Below, piece by piece: positions 34,501 through 42,505 of a stretch of 64,000 bases of DNA; positions within the stretch are counted from its first letter, which is position 1; the number at the start of each line of letters is the position of its first letter. Source of the DNA: Symbiodinium sp. CCMP2592 (lineage: Eukaryota > Sar > Dinophyceae > Suessiales > Symbiodiniaceae); assembly GCA_905221615.1 (NCBI GenBank), contig CAJNDT010004013.1:147501-211500 (forward strand), given 5' to 3'. The position numbers and the translations under genes were made by a program. Under the pieces are notes generated by a model. The model saw only the letters and a list, made by a program, of their open reading frames with translations. It did not search any database and was not told the origin of the DNA.

Positions 34501-37500
34501 GGATGCGCATAGCCTGTATCTCAAAGCGCATGATGCGCCGTGCCTCCTGCGTTCCGGGCACCTTTCTGGCAGTGTGGCTCAGGTTTGCTAAAATGCGCTG
34601 TGCGGTCGGTGAAAGATTAGGCAGGAAACGGACCAGGTTCAGATTGCCTTTCACAGGCATGAAACGACCTTCGGGGGTTCGGTAGGATCCTTTCAGCCCT
34701 TGGATTATTTCGCATGCTGCATCTTCTAGCATACTCGGAGTCAGGGTCTGCCATTCTCCTGCCGCAGTTCGTACGGGTGTGTCATATGCGTAGACAGAAC
34801 GCGATAGATTCACAGCCGACCGGAACAAGATGTTCCATGACGTGTAGCCAAATGTCCAGTCTCTGTTTAGTTGGCTTTCTATTCGCTGCGACATGAGCCT
34901 GGTCCAATCCTGCAGTGTCACGCGTGGTGCCGCTTCGTTTCTTCTCCATCGCTTGTCCGCGTATTTGCCGTAGTTAGGCGGATCAGGCATGGCGGTGCAG
35001 TATTTAAAAAGAAAAGCAAATGCTACACCAAAGTACCACGGAGCAAATTGATCCATGGGAGTTGTAGAAGACACAATCTGTCGCTCGGGCACTGTCTCGT
35101 CTGCTTGCTCCGCAAGTGCGTCGTCACAGTCCTCTTCTGCAAGTTGGTCCGGTGCTATATCTTCTGCTAACGCACGCAGTGCTGCTTCTTGCTGACCTTC
35201 GCCATCTATAACATCGCAACCACTTTTTTCGAGAACGACTGCGTTGGGACGCTGCAGACTCAGTTCTAGAATCGCCTCATCAACAGTATCTGGTTCGGCT
35301 ATAGGCGCTGCGTTCTTTTGCTTGTAGAGTAGTTCTGTAGCTTCGTCACTTTCGAGCAGTGCCACAACTTCGGCAGGCACATCGTTTTCGGGTAGCACCG
35401 TCTCAGCGCGTTGCAACATGGCCTCTAGATCCACGTGCTTATAAGCTGGATGTTCTCGCCGCACAGCATTTTGAATCAGCATGACCACAACGTGCCTACG
35501 AACTGTTGCTTGGTGGACGAGGTGCTTGACATCCTCTGCACGGATATCTTTGTCACGACTTTTCAGAATAACTGATACATACTTGCGTAAGTCCTCGCCA
35601 GATCTGGGGAGTAACGTCGCGTGGGTTTCTGCCGTGATTGTCTCCAAGTTTTGGAACTCGTTCAACAACCACTCCCAGTCCAGCAGGAACGTAGTTGCCG
35701 AGCCGCGGGCACCTTGTCGGAACCGTTGCATATGAACGCGCTCGTCCATTGTCCGGAAGCCGCGATTTTTCTTATCCATACAAAAACAAATTATGCTAGT
35801 CATACACGGGCTCGCGCAAATCATCTCCAGCATCGTGACTTGTTCTGTGTACAGTTCTGGGGGTGCATAATAAGCAACCATGTCATTCGCGAGCGCCTTG
35901 GCGGGCAGTTGCTCTTTGTGCATGACACTGTAGCAGTATTTACAAACAGGGATCCAGCAGTCTGAGCAAGCATGCTCGTCCGGACACTTGTGTCTGCAAT
36001 ATTTGTCTTCCGGACAGCAGATGACGTCTATTGCGTCTTGAGGGAATTCTAGTTTGCACGTCCAGTCTCCTATTTCTTGCAGCATTTCCTCTTCGCGTGC
36101 CGACATAGGTGCGTCTGCGTCCCTGCGTATGTAAAGTGTTTCATAAGTTCGTCGTCCTAACAACGTATCAGTTGACGTTGCGCTTAGACCGCAAAACGTT
36201 ACTTGGCCTTGTTCATCAGGTTTTAAGGCTTGGTAGAATCTGATCTCTGCGTTTGCATATGGAATATAAATGTAGCGACATGCACACAGGAAGCAAATCA
36301 CTGTTGTCGGCGCCTTGTCTTCTTCCAGGCCAGCAGCGTAGTGCGACAGGCAACGGCGATCGATGGTGGTGCATGCCAGCGGCGCTGTGTGTTGACATTT
36401 CCAGTCTAGCGCGGCACGGTAAGCATCCCATATTTTTGAATTCGTGCTGCAACAAGTTTCTGTTTCGGCGCTCTTACTGAGCCTGCTTTTGGCTGCCTCC
36501 CGCGCCTGAATTTTGTCGGCTAAGGGTTGCAAGACGTTTCTATGAGATAGAACTACATGATCCGCAAGATCCTCCGGCTGCTCGCTAGTCCACTGACACT
36601 TCTTGAATGCACAGTGTACCGAGGGAATCCTCGCTGCAGGACGCACTTCGCTGTACGCTTGGTACATGGCCGGCAAAGTGGGTCGGTCTAACAAGAGTTC
36701 CTGGAGCTGCTCTGTCAATAGATCTTCTTCGGCTCGTGGGTCGCACGTTTCTGTCGCTTTGCATGTTCGCACTAAGAATTGATCTTCTTCTATATCGCTG
36801 TCTGGTGGCTGGTCGTCGACGCCCTGTACTTGCACGTCTTCTGCCCGAGGTGCTTGTTTCTGGTGATAGCGACGCTTCTTTCCACTAGGTGGGTGTTCCT
36901 TTACCAGTGGTGCCGAGGAAGATTCTTGGATCGCGCGCTTGCCGGCAACTTGTTTTTTCAGCTCAGGCTGCTGCGCTCTCATTTTTCCACGGATTCCAGA
37001 GCCTTTCATTTCTGTGCGACATTTCCGGAACTTCTTTCCTGCAACGTGTGCTCTTTGTTTACTCGACTTTGCGGCCTCTACTGGCTCCGTTGCGTTTTGG
37101 CCCGGTGGTCTGGTATTTCCGGTTGAAGTGCTGCCAAGCTTTCTCGGGCCACCTTGTGTGTTGCTGAATAAGAAACGGCGAAAGGACGCTGCCAATCTTT
37201 CTTGCACTTTCGCACCGGAATCTGAATTATACACCGAAGCTTGCAGCTTCGTCAGAAGCACCTTACCCAAGGCCGCGTTGTCCGACCACGCTCCGCGAAC
37301 GTCCTCTGTGTCTGCTGATGAAATCTGCAGGCTGCACTTGCGTGCTGTGAAGAACGCCTGCAGGCATCTGTGCAATTCGGCGTCTGTGCACGTTGGTGTT
37401 ACCTGTGGTACGCGTGCTGCGGACCCGCGGTCGATTGATTTTCTTCCTTCCAGCCCGGCTGCGCCGGAAATGCTCGTTGAGTCGTCGAGCGTGCCCGGCT

Positions 37501-40500
37501 TGACATGCCGCAAGAAATTGTAAGCTGGAAACGAGAGATCTTTTGTCGTAGCACTTTCTGCCGAAGCCGCGTGCTCGGTCGCACAGCAACGCAGATTGGA
37601 GCACCCTGCGTGGCCGTGTGTAGTTCTTTTACAGTAAATGTCTGACATAAAGCGTGTCTTCTGTCGCTTTCCAGATGTTGCTGTGGTGCTCTCAGGCACA
37701 GTTGCTGGCGAGGCTGTTGATCTCAGCCTCGCGCTACTGTTGCTGTCCATTGCTTTGTTCCTGCAAGCATGCTGTTCTCCTTGTCTGTCACGTGGAGGCA
37801 GGAGCGCGTCAAAATGGTAACTGTTAGCTTCGTCGTCTTGGTAGTTGTAGATGTGCAGAGTCCGCTTCTGCACTTCACGTTCACGGGCGGCTTCTGCTCG
37901 TACTAGAACAGCTCCTTGCAGAGGATCGATTTCGATGCCGTCATTTGGTGTGTAGGCAACAATGCGGAACTCGTTTTGCTCGATGGCCGCAGTGTTGTTA
38001 AAATATTCCAGAAGAAAGTGCACGATAGCGCGACTGTGCGTGTCAGGCTGCAAAAATGCATTGGCGTGCTCGCCTGCGGACACATTTCGAATTCTACCTC
38101 GACTATCCAAGCATTGCGGATGCAGGTTTGCTTCTGCAGAGCACACCAACATTCGACGACAATCATGGCAAGCTTGCATGCGACCGTTAGTGTCATTCAG
38201 GAGTTCACTCGGAATCAGTCCCTGTGCTGCTAAAGCGATCGCTAGGGAGTCTATGAGGCAGTTGTTTCCACGACTGCTCGCTTTGTGACACAGCAATCCT
38301 TCTTGTGCCAATTCCGTTAAACGTTGCTCGTTCGTTCGCCTCTCTACATCTCTATTCTGCTCAGTTAGACGCAAAAAGCGAGTCACCCACGCTTGCATCG
38401 ATCTTACATCCATGTCTCCACTGACATCTGCCCAACCATCCCAATCTGTGCACCAGTCCTGCGTTTGCAGTTTCTGAAAGTGTTCCTTATTTATATTGGC
38501 GTCGCGAAAACATTGCTGCATGGGTTTCGGCAGGTCTTCCCATTTCTTTGCTCTTGGTCCTTGGCTTGCTTGAGGCACGAGGGCATCAAAATGGTAACTG
38601 TTAGCTTCTGCGTCTTGATAGTTGTAAATTTGTAGTGTCCGCTGCGGCACCTCACGCTCAATGGCGGCTTGTGCTCGTATGAGAACAGTTCCTTGCAACG
38701 GATCGATGTCCATGCCGTCATTGGGTGTGTAGGCAACAACGCGGAAATCGTTTTGCTCGATCGCTGCAAGGTTGTTAAAGTACTCCAACAGAAAGTGCAC
38801 GATAGCGCGGCTGTGCGTGTCAGGCTGCAAAAATGCCTGGGCGTGCTCGTACGCGGAAACATTTCGAATTCTACCTCGACTGTCTAGGGATTGCGGATGT
38901 AGGTTTGCCTCTGCAGAGCACATCAACATGCGACGACAATCATGGCAAGCTTGCATGCGAGCGTTAGTGTCATTCACGAGTTCCTTCGGTATCAGTCCCT
39001 GTGCTGCTAGACCGATCGCTAGAGAGTCTATGAGGCAGTTGTTTCCAAGACCGCTCGCTCTGTGACACATCAATCCATGTTGTGCTAACTCCGCTAATCG
39101 TTGCTCGTTCGTTCGTCTCTCTACGTCTCTGTTTTGCTGAGTTAGACGCAAAAAGCGATTTACCCACACTTGCATCGAACTTACGTCCATGTCTCCACTG
39201 ACATCAGCCCAGCCTGTCCAATCTGTGCACCAATCCTGCGTTTGCAGTTTCTTAAAGTTTTCCTCATTAACATTGGACTCGCGGAAACATTCCTGCAAGG
39301 GTTTCGGCAGCTCTTCCCATTCCTTTGCTCCTTCCATTTGCTTTATTCCGCCTCCTTGAAGCTGCGTTTTGATGTTTCTGTTGCGCTCGGAATGCGTGAG
39401 TAAGCTTCTTGTGCACTGACTGCCCCGTGAAGTGCGCGGGCTGTCTGCCGGCTGAAAGCAACAGGGCTGCGCTTTCGGTGCCTGGTCTACCTCGCCCGGC
39501 AACGCTGCGAAGCAATGAGCAGTCGGAGAGCCGGTCTGAGACGAACTCGGTCTCGCGGCCGCTCCAACTGTGTTCTGCGTTGCGTTGACTGCATAACTGG
39601 ACCCGGCATGGCGCGCGCTTGGAGTTGCCGGCGATGTCCGCGACACACGCGCTTCGTCGGTACGTGTTCCTACTAAAGCGTCAAAATGGTATCCGTGACC
39701 GCGGCCATCCATGTGGTTGTAAAGACGCACAACTGCGTCTGCTGGCTGCCCTATGGCCCCTACTCGCAGTGGCTGTGTTTCGGGACCCATGTCCGCGTCG
39801 TCAAAGCGCGTGTAGACAATGATGTCCACCGCGAGTGTCTGCGGCCACGGGCAACCGGTGATGTAGTTATACAGAAATGTCGCGGCAGGCGGCCCGTGTC
39901 GATCCAGTTCCAAGTAAGCTTGATCGTTCGCTTGGGCCTGTCCAAGCAAGCTGCGGTCCTGTGGACGGAGAGTTTCATCCGGTCCCTGGACGAATTCCGC
40001 ACGGCAAGCGGCACAGGCATGAGCCCTGCGCGGAACATTGTCGCGGAGGCTCCGCGGCAGCACGCCGACATTGGCTAAAGTTAGGAGCAACGAGTCCAGA
40101 AGACAATTGTTGGCTCCATGCGCATGTCCTTGGTGCAATTGCCAGCCCTCGAGTTGCAGTGTCGCCAGCCTCCCCTCATTGCTTGGGACCGTTACTGTAG
40201 CGTTTTTCTGAGCCAGTTTTAACAGTCGCTGACCCAGATGCAAAATTGCACTGTCGGTCGCAGCATTTGCTACGTCACGCCAGCCGTGCCACTCTTTTAC
40301 CCAAGTCTGTTGTAGAAGGGTTGGAACTTTCGTTTTGTCGCCCAGCACCGAAAGCAGCACGGCTTCGAGAGGCTGCGGCAATGCTGCTTGGCTCCCACCA
40401 TCTTCCGACAGTTCCTGCGCGCCCCCGGTTCGCAGCCGCGTGCAAGCAAAGGACGCCAGACTAGTTTCCGGCCGACGTACCATGGCTACGCATGCTTTCT

Positions 40501-42505
40501 GGACGGCATGAAGCGGCGCCACCTGGGCACAGTACGTATAATCGCGATCTTCGTGTAGAGTCTGATGATGCCTTGCGCAGGCTCGGATGTGCGCGAAGCC
40601 CCGCGCGGCTTCTAAGGCAGCGACTCGATTTTCCACGCACCATGGACAGTAAAACTCTCGAAGCTCCTGCTCTGCACATCGGTTGCAGACCCGCCGACGA
40701 CAGGCTCCACAACGACACAGATATTGGTCTTCGAAATTAATCTGATGTCGCTCGACGCAGACGATGTCACAGAAGAAGCACGGTGCTCGAGGTATAGTGG
40801 CAGTGTCCGTGACACTTCCATCAGTGAGCGGAGCGCCACCCCGCATGTGCGTACGACTTCCGACTGCACTGTTGTTCTGCGCGCGCAGGCTGTAACAAGG
40901 TGAGGTCGTGTCCGCGCGAGTCTCGGAACTTGAAACCGTGGCCGTGCCAGTGTGATTGCGCAATCGCGCCTCTGCCGTGTTCGTGCACAGACGCGCGTCG
41001 CGCCTGGCCTGGCCTGCTCCCATGGCGCGCTGCGCTGTCCGGCTCTGCGTCCACTCGCACCTGGGAGCGCGACGATGCGTCGTGTCCCCTCTGTCCCTTA
41101 CCTGCCGCTGTGCTCCGCCGCCTTGAAGCTGTGTCTTGGTCTTTGTGTCGCGCTTGGTCTGCGTCACTAAGCTTTGTTTCCACTTGCTGCCCCGCGAAAC
41201 TTGCGGGCTGTCTGCCTGCCGAGAGCGACGGGAGCCACGATCGTCATTTTGCTGCAAACTTGGGCGCCGATGCGAGTCGCCATTTCTGCGCCTGCGTGCG
41301 GCTTCTGCTGAGCGAGTGCCAAAAATCCTTCTCCACCGAGTCGCACACACACGCTGCCGACACAAGTCCAGATGTTCTGGCCGAGCATAGCGCCGCCTGC
41401 AGAGGCGAAGCCCTGGCAGCAACCTTTGACGCCGCGCCGCGCGGCGTTGCCGAACTGCCCAACGTAGATCCTCGCAAGAGTCCAGTACACGCATCGTGCG
41501 TGTCGCGTCCGCGTTGCGCAACAATTGCACTTGCCCTACAGGTAGCTGCTGTCGGTCGGCTGGTTTGTGTAAAGCCGCGGAGGAGGCAGGAGCAAGAAGA
41601 CAATGCATTGACCGTGCTGGCCGGCGCCACGTGACTTGAGCCTGTCCCGGCTGCAACGTTTCTGCCCCTATCGGCGCTGTTACAAGTGCAGAAACGCGAC
41701 GACGGCGCGGCTTGTGCCGGCGGCAGCACAATGCAGCCCTCCACTGGTGGCGAGGGTTGCGTCGCAGCTTTTGGGTTGCGGCACGAAGACGCCGTCCAAG
41801 CCCATTCCTGCTCGTACAGAGTTGGTTCTCGAATCGATGAACGTCCAGCGGCGTACAGCCTCTAGGAACTACTTCCGATTCAGGCGGGCACCACGTACGG
41901 TCCCCGCATTCTACGGTGCGACGGTCTGGACAAATAGACCAGAGTGGGAAACATGTGCAGTTCAGAGTACGCATGGGTCCGTCTCGGCCAGACATGCGAA
42001 ACCAGTTTCCGAGTATGACGAAAATGCCGTGGAAGGCGCCGTTCTGCACTTGCAACGTCGCTGGCACGTGGACCCACGCTGCGGCCCAGACATTGTGACG
42101 GGATAAGCGCGATGCGGTGGCTAGTGTAGTGCGTGCATAGCACTCCTGCCGATGCTTCCGGCATTCCTCCGTATTATACAGCCTCTGCGTTTCGTTATGC
42201 TTGTCGCTATCTATGCTCGCCTGCAACAACGTCCTACTATGCATGGAAAGACTGCTCGCTCTGGGCATCGATCTCTTCTGCGATGTTACAGGGATGAAGG
42301 GGCCAGTTTTTTTGCTCTTGGAGTTCTGGCAACTCCCGCCAGCATTTAAGGAGCTCTGGCGTCTCCCGCGGCGTTTTACGTCTGCCGGAAAGACGTCTCC
42401 CCCCAGGATTTCCGTCACCGGCACTGATGCCGCTCGATCACCCTGTTGCTGCGTGCGCCCAGATGACCGCTGCACCTGTACTCGCGGTGACAGTCGATGC
42501 ATCAT
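28580..42505 (-). CDS. Giant Helitron-like Rep/Pif1 helicase polyprotein with three OTU domains
   Basis: One open frame of 4,641 codons, ATG ATG at 42500-42505 to TAA at 28580-28582, with no intron. Domains in order: Arg/Ser/Gln-rich N-terminus; Cys cluster (C576 to C623); three OTU cysteine-protease-like domains with NNC(L)DSL-type Cys and YHFDAL His pairs C801/H940, C1157/H1305 and C1416/H1564; Cys/His module 1611-1668; second Cys region near 2160-2200; Helitron Rep domain with FVTVTPDEAH at about 2675 and the HUH motif PHGHIQL (H2822, H2824); Cys-rich segment about 2950-3060; second copy of the Cys/His module about 3107-3163; Pif1-type SF1 helicase with GGPGTGKT from 3571, DE at 3656-3657, GDLWQLEP near 3705, TAHQAQGQTL near 4038 and YIAVTRVK near 4066; three tandem CxxC clusters about 4118-4230; six zinc ribbons about 4318-4600; basic tail. 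Rep nicks and joins ssDNA and the helicase unwinds it in rolling-circle transposition. The OTU role is unknown. The Rep tyrosine could not be assigned. Confidence 0.88.
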   Translation of the reverse strand: MMHRLSPRVQVQRSSGRTQQQGDRAASVPVTEILGGDVFPADVKRRGRRQSSLNAGGSCQNSKSKKTGPFIPVTSQKRSMPRASSLSMHSRTLLQASIDSDKHNETQRLYNTEECRKHRQECYARTTLATASRLSRHNVWAAAWVHVPATLQVQNGAFHGIFVILGNWFRMSGRDGPMRTLNCTCFPLWSICPDRRTVECGDRTWCPPESEVVPRGCTPLDVHRFENQLCTSRNGLGRRLRAATQKLRRNPRHQWRAALCCRRHKPRRRRVSALVTAPIGAETLQPGQAQVTWRRPARSMHCLLAPASSAALHKPADRQQLPVGQVQLLRNADATRTMRVLDSCEDLRWAVRQRRAARRQRLLPGLRLCRRRYARPEHLDLCRQRVCATRWRRIFGTRSAEAARRRRNGDSHRRPSLQQNDDRGSRRSRQADSPQVSRGSKWKQSLVTQTKRDTKTKTQLQGGGAQRQVRDRGDTTHRRAPRCEWTQSRTAQRAMGAGQARRDARLCTNTAEARLRNHTGTATVSSSETRADTTSPCYSLRAQNNSAVGSRTHMRGGAPLTDGSVTDTATIPRAPCFFCDIVCVERHQINFEDQYLCRCGACRRRVCNRCAEQELREFYCPWCVENRVAALEAARGFAHIRACARHHQTLHEDRDYTYCAQVAPLHAVQKACVAMVRRPETSLASFACTRLRTGGAQELSEDGGSQAALPQPLEAVLLSVLGDKTKVPTLLQQTWVKEWHGWRDVANAATDSAILHLGQRLLKLAQKNATVTVPSNEGRLATLQLEGWQLHQGHAHGANNCLLDSLLLTLANVGVLPRSLRDNVPRRAHACAACRAEFVQGPDETLRPQDRSLLGQAQANDQAYLELDRHGPPAATFLYNYITGCPWPQTLAVDIIVYTRFDDADMGPETQPLRVGAIGQPADAVVRLYNHMDGRGHGYHFDALVGTRTDEARVSRTSPATPSARHAGSSYAVNATQNTVGAAARPSSSQTGSPTAHCFAALPGEVDQAPKAQPCCFQPADSPRTSRGSQCTRSLLTHSERNRNIKTQLQGGGIKQMEGAKEWEELPKPLQECFRESNVNEENFKKLQTQDWCTDWTGWADVSGDMDVSSMQVWVNRFLRLTQQNRDVERRTNEQRLAELAQHGLMCHRASGLGNNCLIDSLAIGLAAQGLIPKELVNDTNARMQACHDCRRMLMCSAEANLHPQSLDSRGRIRNVSAYEHAQAFLQPDTHSRAIVHFLLEYFNNLAAIEQNDFRVVAYTPNDGMDIDPLQGTVLIRAQAAIEREVPQRTLQIYNYQDAEANSYHFDALVPQASQGPRAKKWEDLPKPMQQCFRDANINKEHFQKLQTQDWCTDWDGWADVSGDMDVRSMQAWVTRFLRLTEQNRDVERRTNEQRLTELAQEGLLCHKASSRGNNCLIDSLAIALAAQGLIPSELLNDTNGRMQACHDCRRMLVCSAEANLHPQCLDSRGRIRNVSAGEHANAFLQPDTHSRAIVHFLLEYFNNTAAIEQNEFRIVAYTPNDGIEIDPLQGAVLVRAEAAREREVQKRTLHIYNYQDDEANSYHFDALLPPRDRQGEQHACRNKAMDSNSSARLRSTASPATVPESTTATSGKRQKTRFMSDIYCKRTTHGHAGCSNLRCCATEHAASAESATTKDLSFPAYNFLRHVKPGTLDDSTSISGAAGLEGRKSIDRGSAARVPQVTPTCTDAELHRCLQAFFTARKCSLQISSADTEDVRGAWSDNAALGKVLLTKLQASVYNSDSGAKVQERLAASFRRFLFSNTQGGPRKLGSTSTGNTRPPGQNATEPVEAAKSSKQRAHVAGKKFRKCRTEMKGSGIRGKMRAQQPELKKQVAGKRAIQESSSAPLVKEHPPSGKKRRYHQKQAPRAEDVQVQGVDDQPPDSDIEEDQFLVRTCKATETCDPRAEEDLLTEQLQELLLDRPTLPAMYQAYSEVRPAARIPSVHCAFKKCQWTSEQPEDLADHVVLSHRNVLQPLADKIQAREAAKSRLSKSAETETCCSTNSKIWDAYRAALDWKCQHTAPLACTTIDRRCLSHYAAGLEEDKAPTTVICFLCACRYIYIPYANAEIRFYQALKPDEQGQVTFCGLSATSTDTLLGRRTYETLYIRRDADAPMSAREEEMLQEIGDWTCKLEFPQDAIDVICCPEDKYCRHKCPDEHACSDCWIPVCKYCYSVMHKEQLPAKALANDMVAYYAPPELYTEQVTMLEMICASPCMTSIICFCMDKKNRGFRTMDERVHMQRFRQGARGSATTFLLDWEWLLNEFQNLETITAETHATLLPRSGEDLRKYVSVILKSRDKDIRAEDVKHLVHQATVRRHVVVMLIQNAVRREHPAYKHVDLEAMLQRAETVLPENDVPAEVVALLESDEATELLYKQKNAAPIAEPDTVDEAILELSLQRPNAVVLEKSGCDVIDGEGQQEAALRALAEDIAPDQLAEEDCDDALAEQADETVPERQIVSSTTPMDQFAPWYFGVAFAFLFKYCTAMPDPPNYGKYADKRWRRNEAAPRVTLQDWTRLMSQRIESQLNRDWTFGYTSWNILFRSAVNLSRSVYAYDTPVRTAAGEWQTLTPSMLEDAACEIIQGLKGSYRTPEGRFMPVKGNLNLVRFLPNLSPTAQRILANLSHTARKVPGTQEARRIMRFEIQAMRIRYGTPIFVTVTPDEAHSLLYVRMSRHRRSDPIRRPNQHCNARSGDRRWPALDQDLTLECPFELFQERRATWEEHRRILARDPLATVHGFRVTLFLVMKHLFGMNVCLQCPSCNCGSMPCQDWQGSNATCTGGIFGRCDAAYVAIEFQKSSGSPHGHIQLFVQCLHQHENLADIFSLAKDRLALLRADYLRYEIHVRRSIYDKSPKETEEALRHAEQQWPEYISVTNLISRPAYQRGVLVADCREDEEARWSQAYLEDDVFSLQTLKQNHVHCVNPETGMRRPQPGCLKADGCPICKHGYPKTQEMSAEACILCPCALKAFDLPDSGRKNCLCMLHGPRDEEYVNPTHPALLSGARCNSDVQLPYRLPFACENCQEACEGRSLQKMVLFAAQRAQDAQTGYSCDYCAKTQPMAFLELKELQKSHAAVAEQTKAKGLAYQGKRHMTRFMSDAYCKGIVRGHAECSNLRCYATEDAASAERITTTQYVSFPGHDFLRHAELAANAMTARDHRITATTLGKKRPALKQRQVTEHDIAEFYARRPRASPCWYLSAYEFLLYWEVIPTRTPRNLKEWQDRRQDAWDVVLTKKGETKLVAAEVSNKSVRFIPGVDTRLRDSLPSGYVAFDDRTENARIRSAWLLRRRRRPRCPTFAHCPTPRYQQDEQENNSFMCLVYFRPWTGLPACADRDVRSIQDFREEHTSWEVTFRTWLQGVACRETKKHVSNFLSVYRVRSLAADVENSDNECEDDTRAHVHAANIDACLRTRETRQGGANEYDDIEAVWQASACDANVETECLPEETAVNTHAVVAEANRDRRQGQQEPGTLQTEAAAEIEPGRVEKTKTAIKDWLTKLRTRRDENGRRVCNDEQHAFIKRVADRVVQEMQTRQAYGECSAADDEPLRWVLHGGPGTGKTHAIKILRDELFQDLLQWEPGIHFQCAALQAVTADMLDGDTLHHVFGLKFGDTSKTTSNESKILLLQKQLLQLRWLIIDEISMVSCELLAAVERACRTLLRNSSSFRRSVADAQSKPFGGLNVIVLGDLWQLEPPDGHFLAGVPHEWLNSRYARNKPAVAHGQEMMWGGKDVGFQGMTELIQVERNQDAWLQELQEQLRYSNLSTNNHAFLHGAATTVPGSWLNNRVTCGNDACQSLGVPAQRILREECAHCRRERQARRLVASSPAAVQFHQQFAAAAAIFPTNVRKSHTLKVRAEAYAAGRKRQLHYVIAQDKACAAVLHEKPELATEKLKWLQRHDRECGDLCGILPLCKDMPVYLTEHVNRKRLLLKGRRGHVVSWKHNGEQHEKINKNVTVWNELPEVVYVKFPRGRWQFKGLKPGVYPITPSSRTWFLDQKRKSKKPMLKVSRKQLPLLPAFAMTAHQAQGQTLEEGVIADLVLDAQSNPLTAYIAVTRVKHRTDLLIMRPFPAEPFQRGDTSFRDYLLRHLRGEDLDWPGILATYCKVKTCSECKAARRMSDFTEAQKKLPESLAVCKECTRTYRERGTPTRCSRCLQWRATECFPATMGNFQTWSRTCNVCMDKRQCGTCSVWLPSRCFTANAWKQSRDRICNACRHCQQSRSLRVTANKWRKKAQAKQRKRKAQEALAACWDEIAKRKKKGNGKVCKRCGTVYGKDTEQDTSNQCAACASQSSHDSESYLFTYQCPQCHATVKSNIRDGCVDTRKKSQGRTEETWQPCGHQFTVKDGKLISNASEWHTYTCPHCRKTIKSSITTGSVDGRKQGCIHRFSVKDGKVVASESGPHTYTCPHCKTVVKSSTTNGRVDGRKQGCIHQFTVKDGKAVADDSAQHTYSCPHCQKTVQSSVTNGRVDGRKQGCTHRFTVKDGKVLSGDGSQHTYCCPHCQKTVKSSVTNGRVDGRKQGCIHQFTVKNGKVIPSAAERHTYTCPHCRKRIKSSITHGHVDGRKQGCPHRFPVTDGKILVKTAAGNVNGRAQGRPPSRHVTKGVVLKRARQQKRKSKRTRQRCR
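28690..29555 (-). repeat. In-frame zinc-ribbon repeat array, 138-bp unit
   Basis: Six copies of a 46-residue unit, YxCPHCxKTVKSS...VDGRKQGCxHxFTVKDGK, each with CxxC and CxH, so a plausible Zn site per unit. A seventh, C-terminal copy has lost all the ligands. The first copy carries an insertion (KSQGRTEETWQ). The unit repeats at DNA level every 138 bp. Arrays of this kind likely bind nucleic acid, but that is inference. Confidence 0.8.
37790..39345 (-). repeat. Tandem duplication of the OTU2 and OTU3 modules, 777-bp period
   Basis: The segments around C1416 (37.8-38.56 kb) and C1157 (38.57-39.34 kb) are collinear copies offset by exactly 259 codons. By eye they are roughly 85-90% identical at DNA level. 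OTU1 is much more diverged, so OTU2/OTU3 is the younger pair. Confidence 0.85.
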
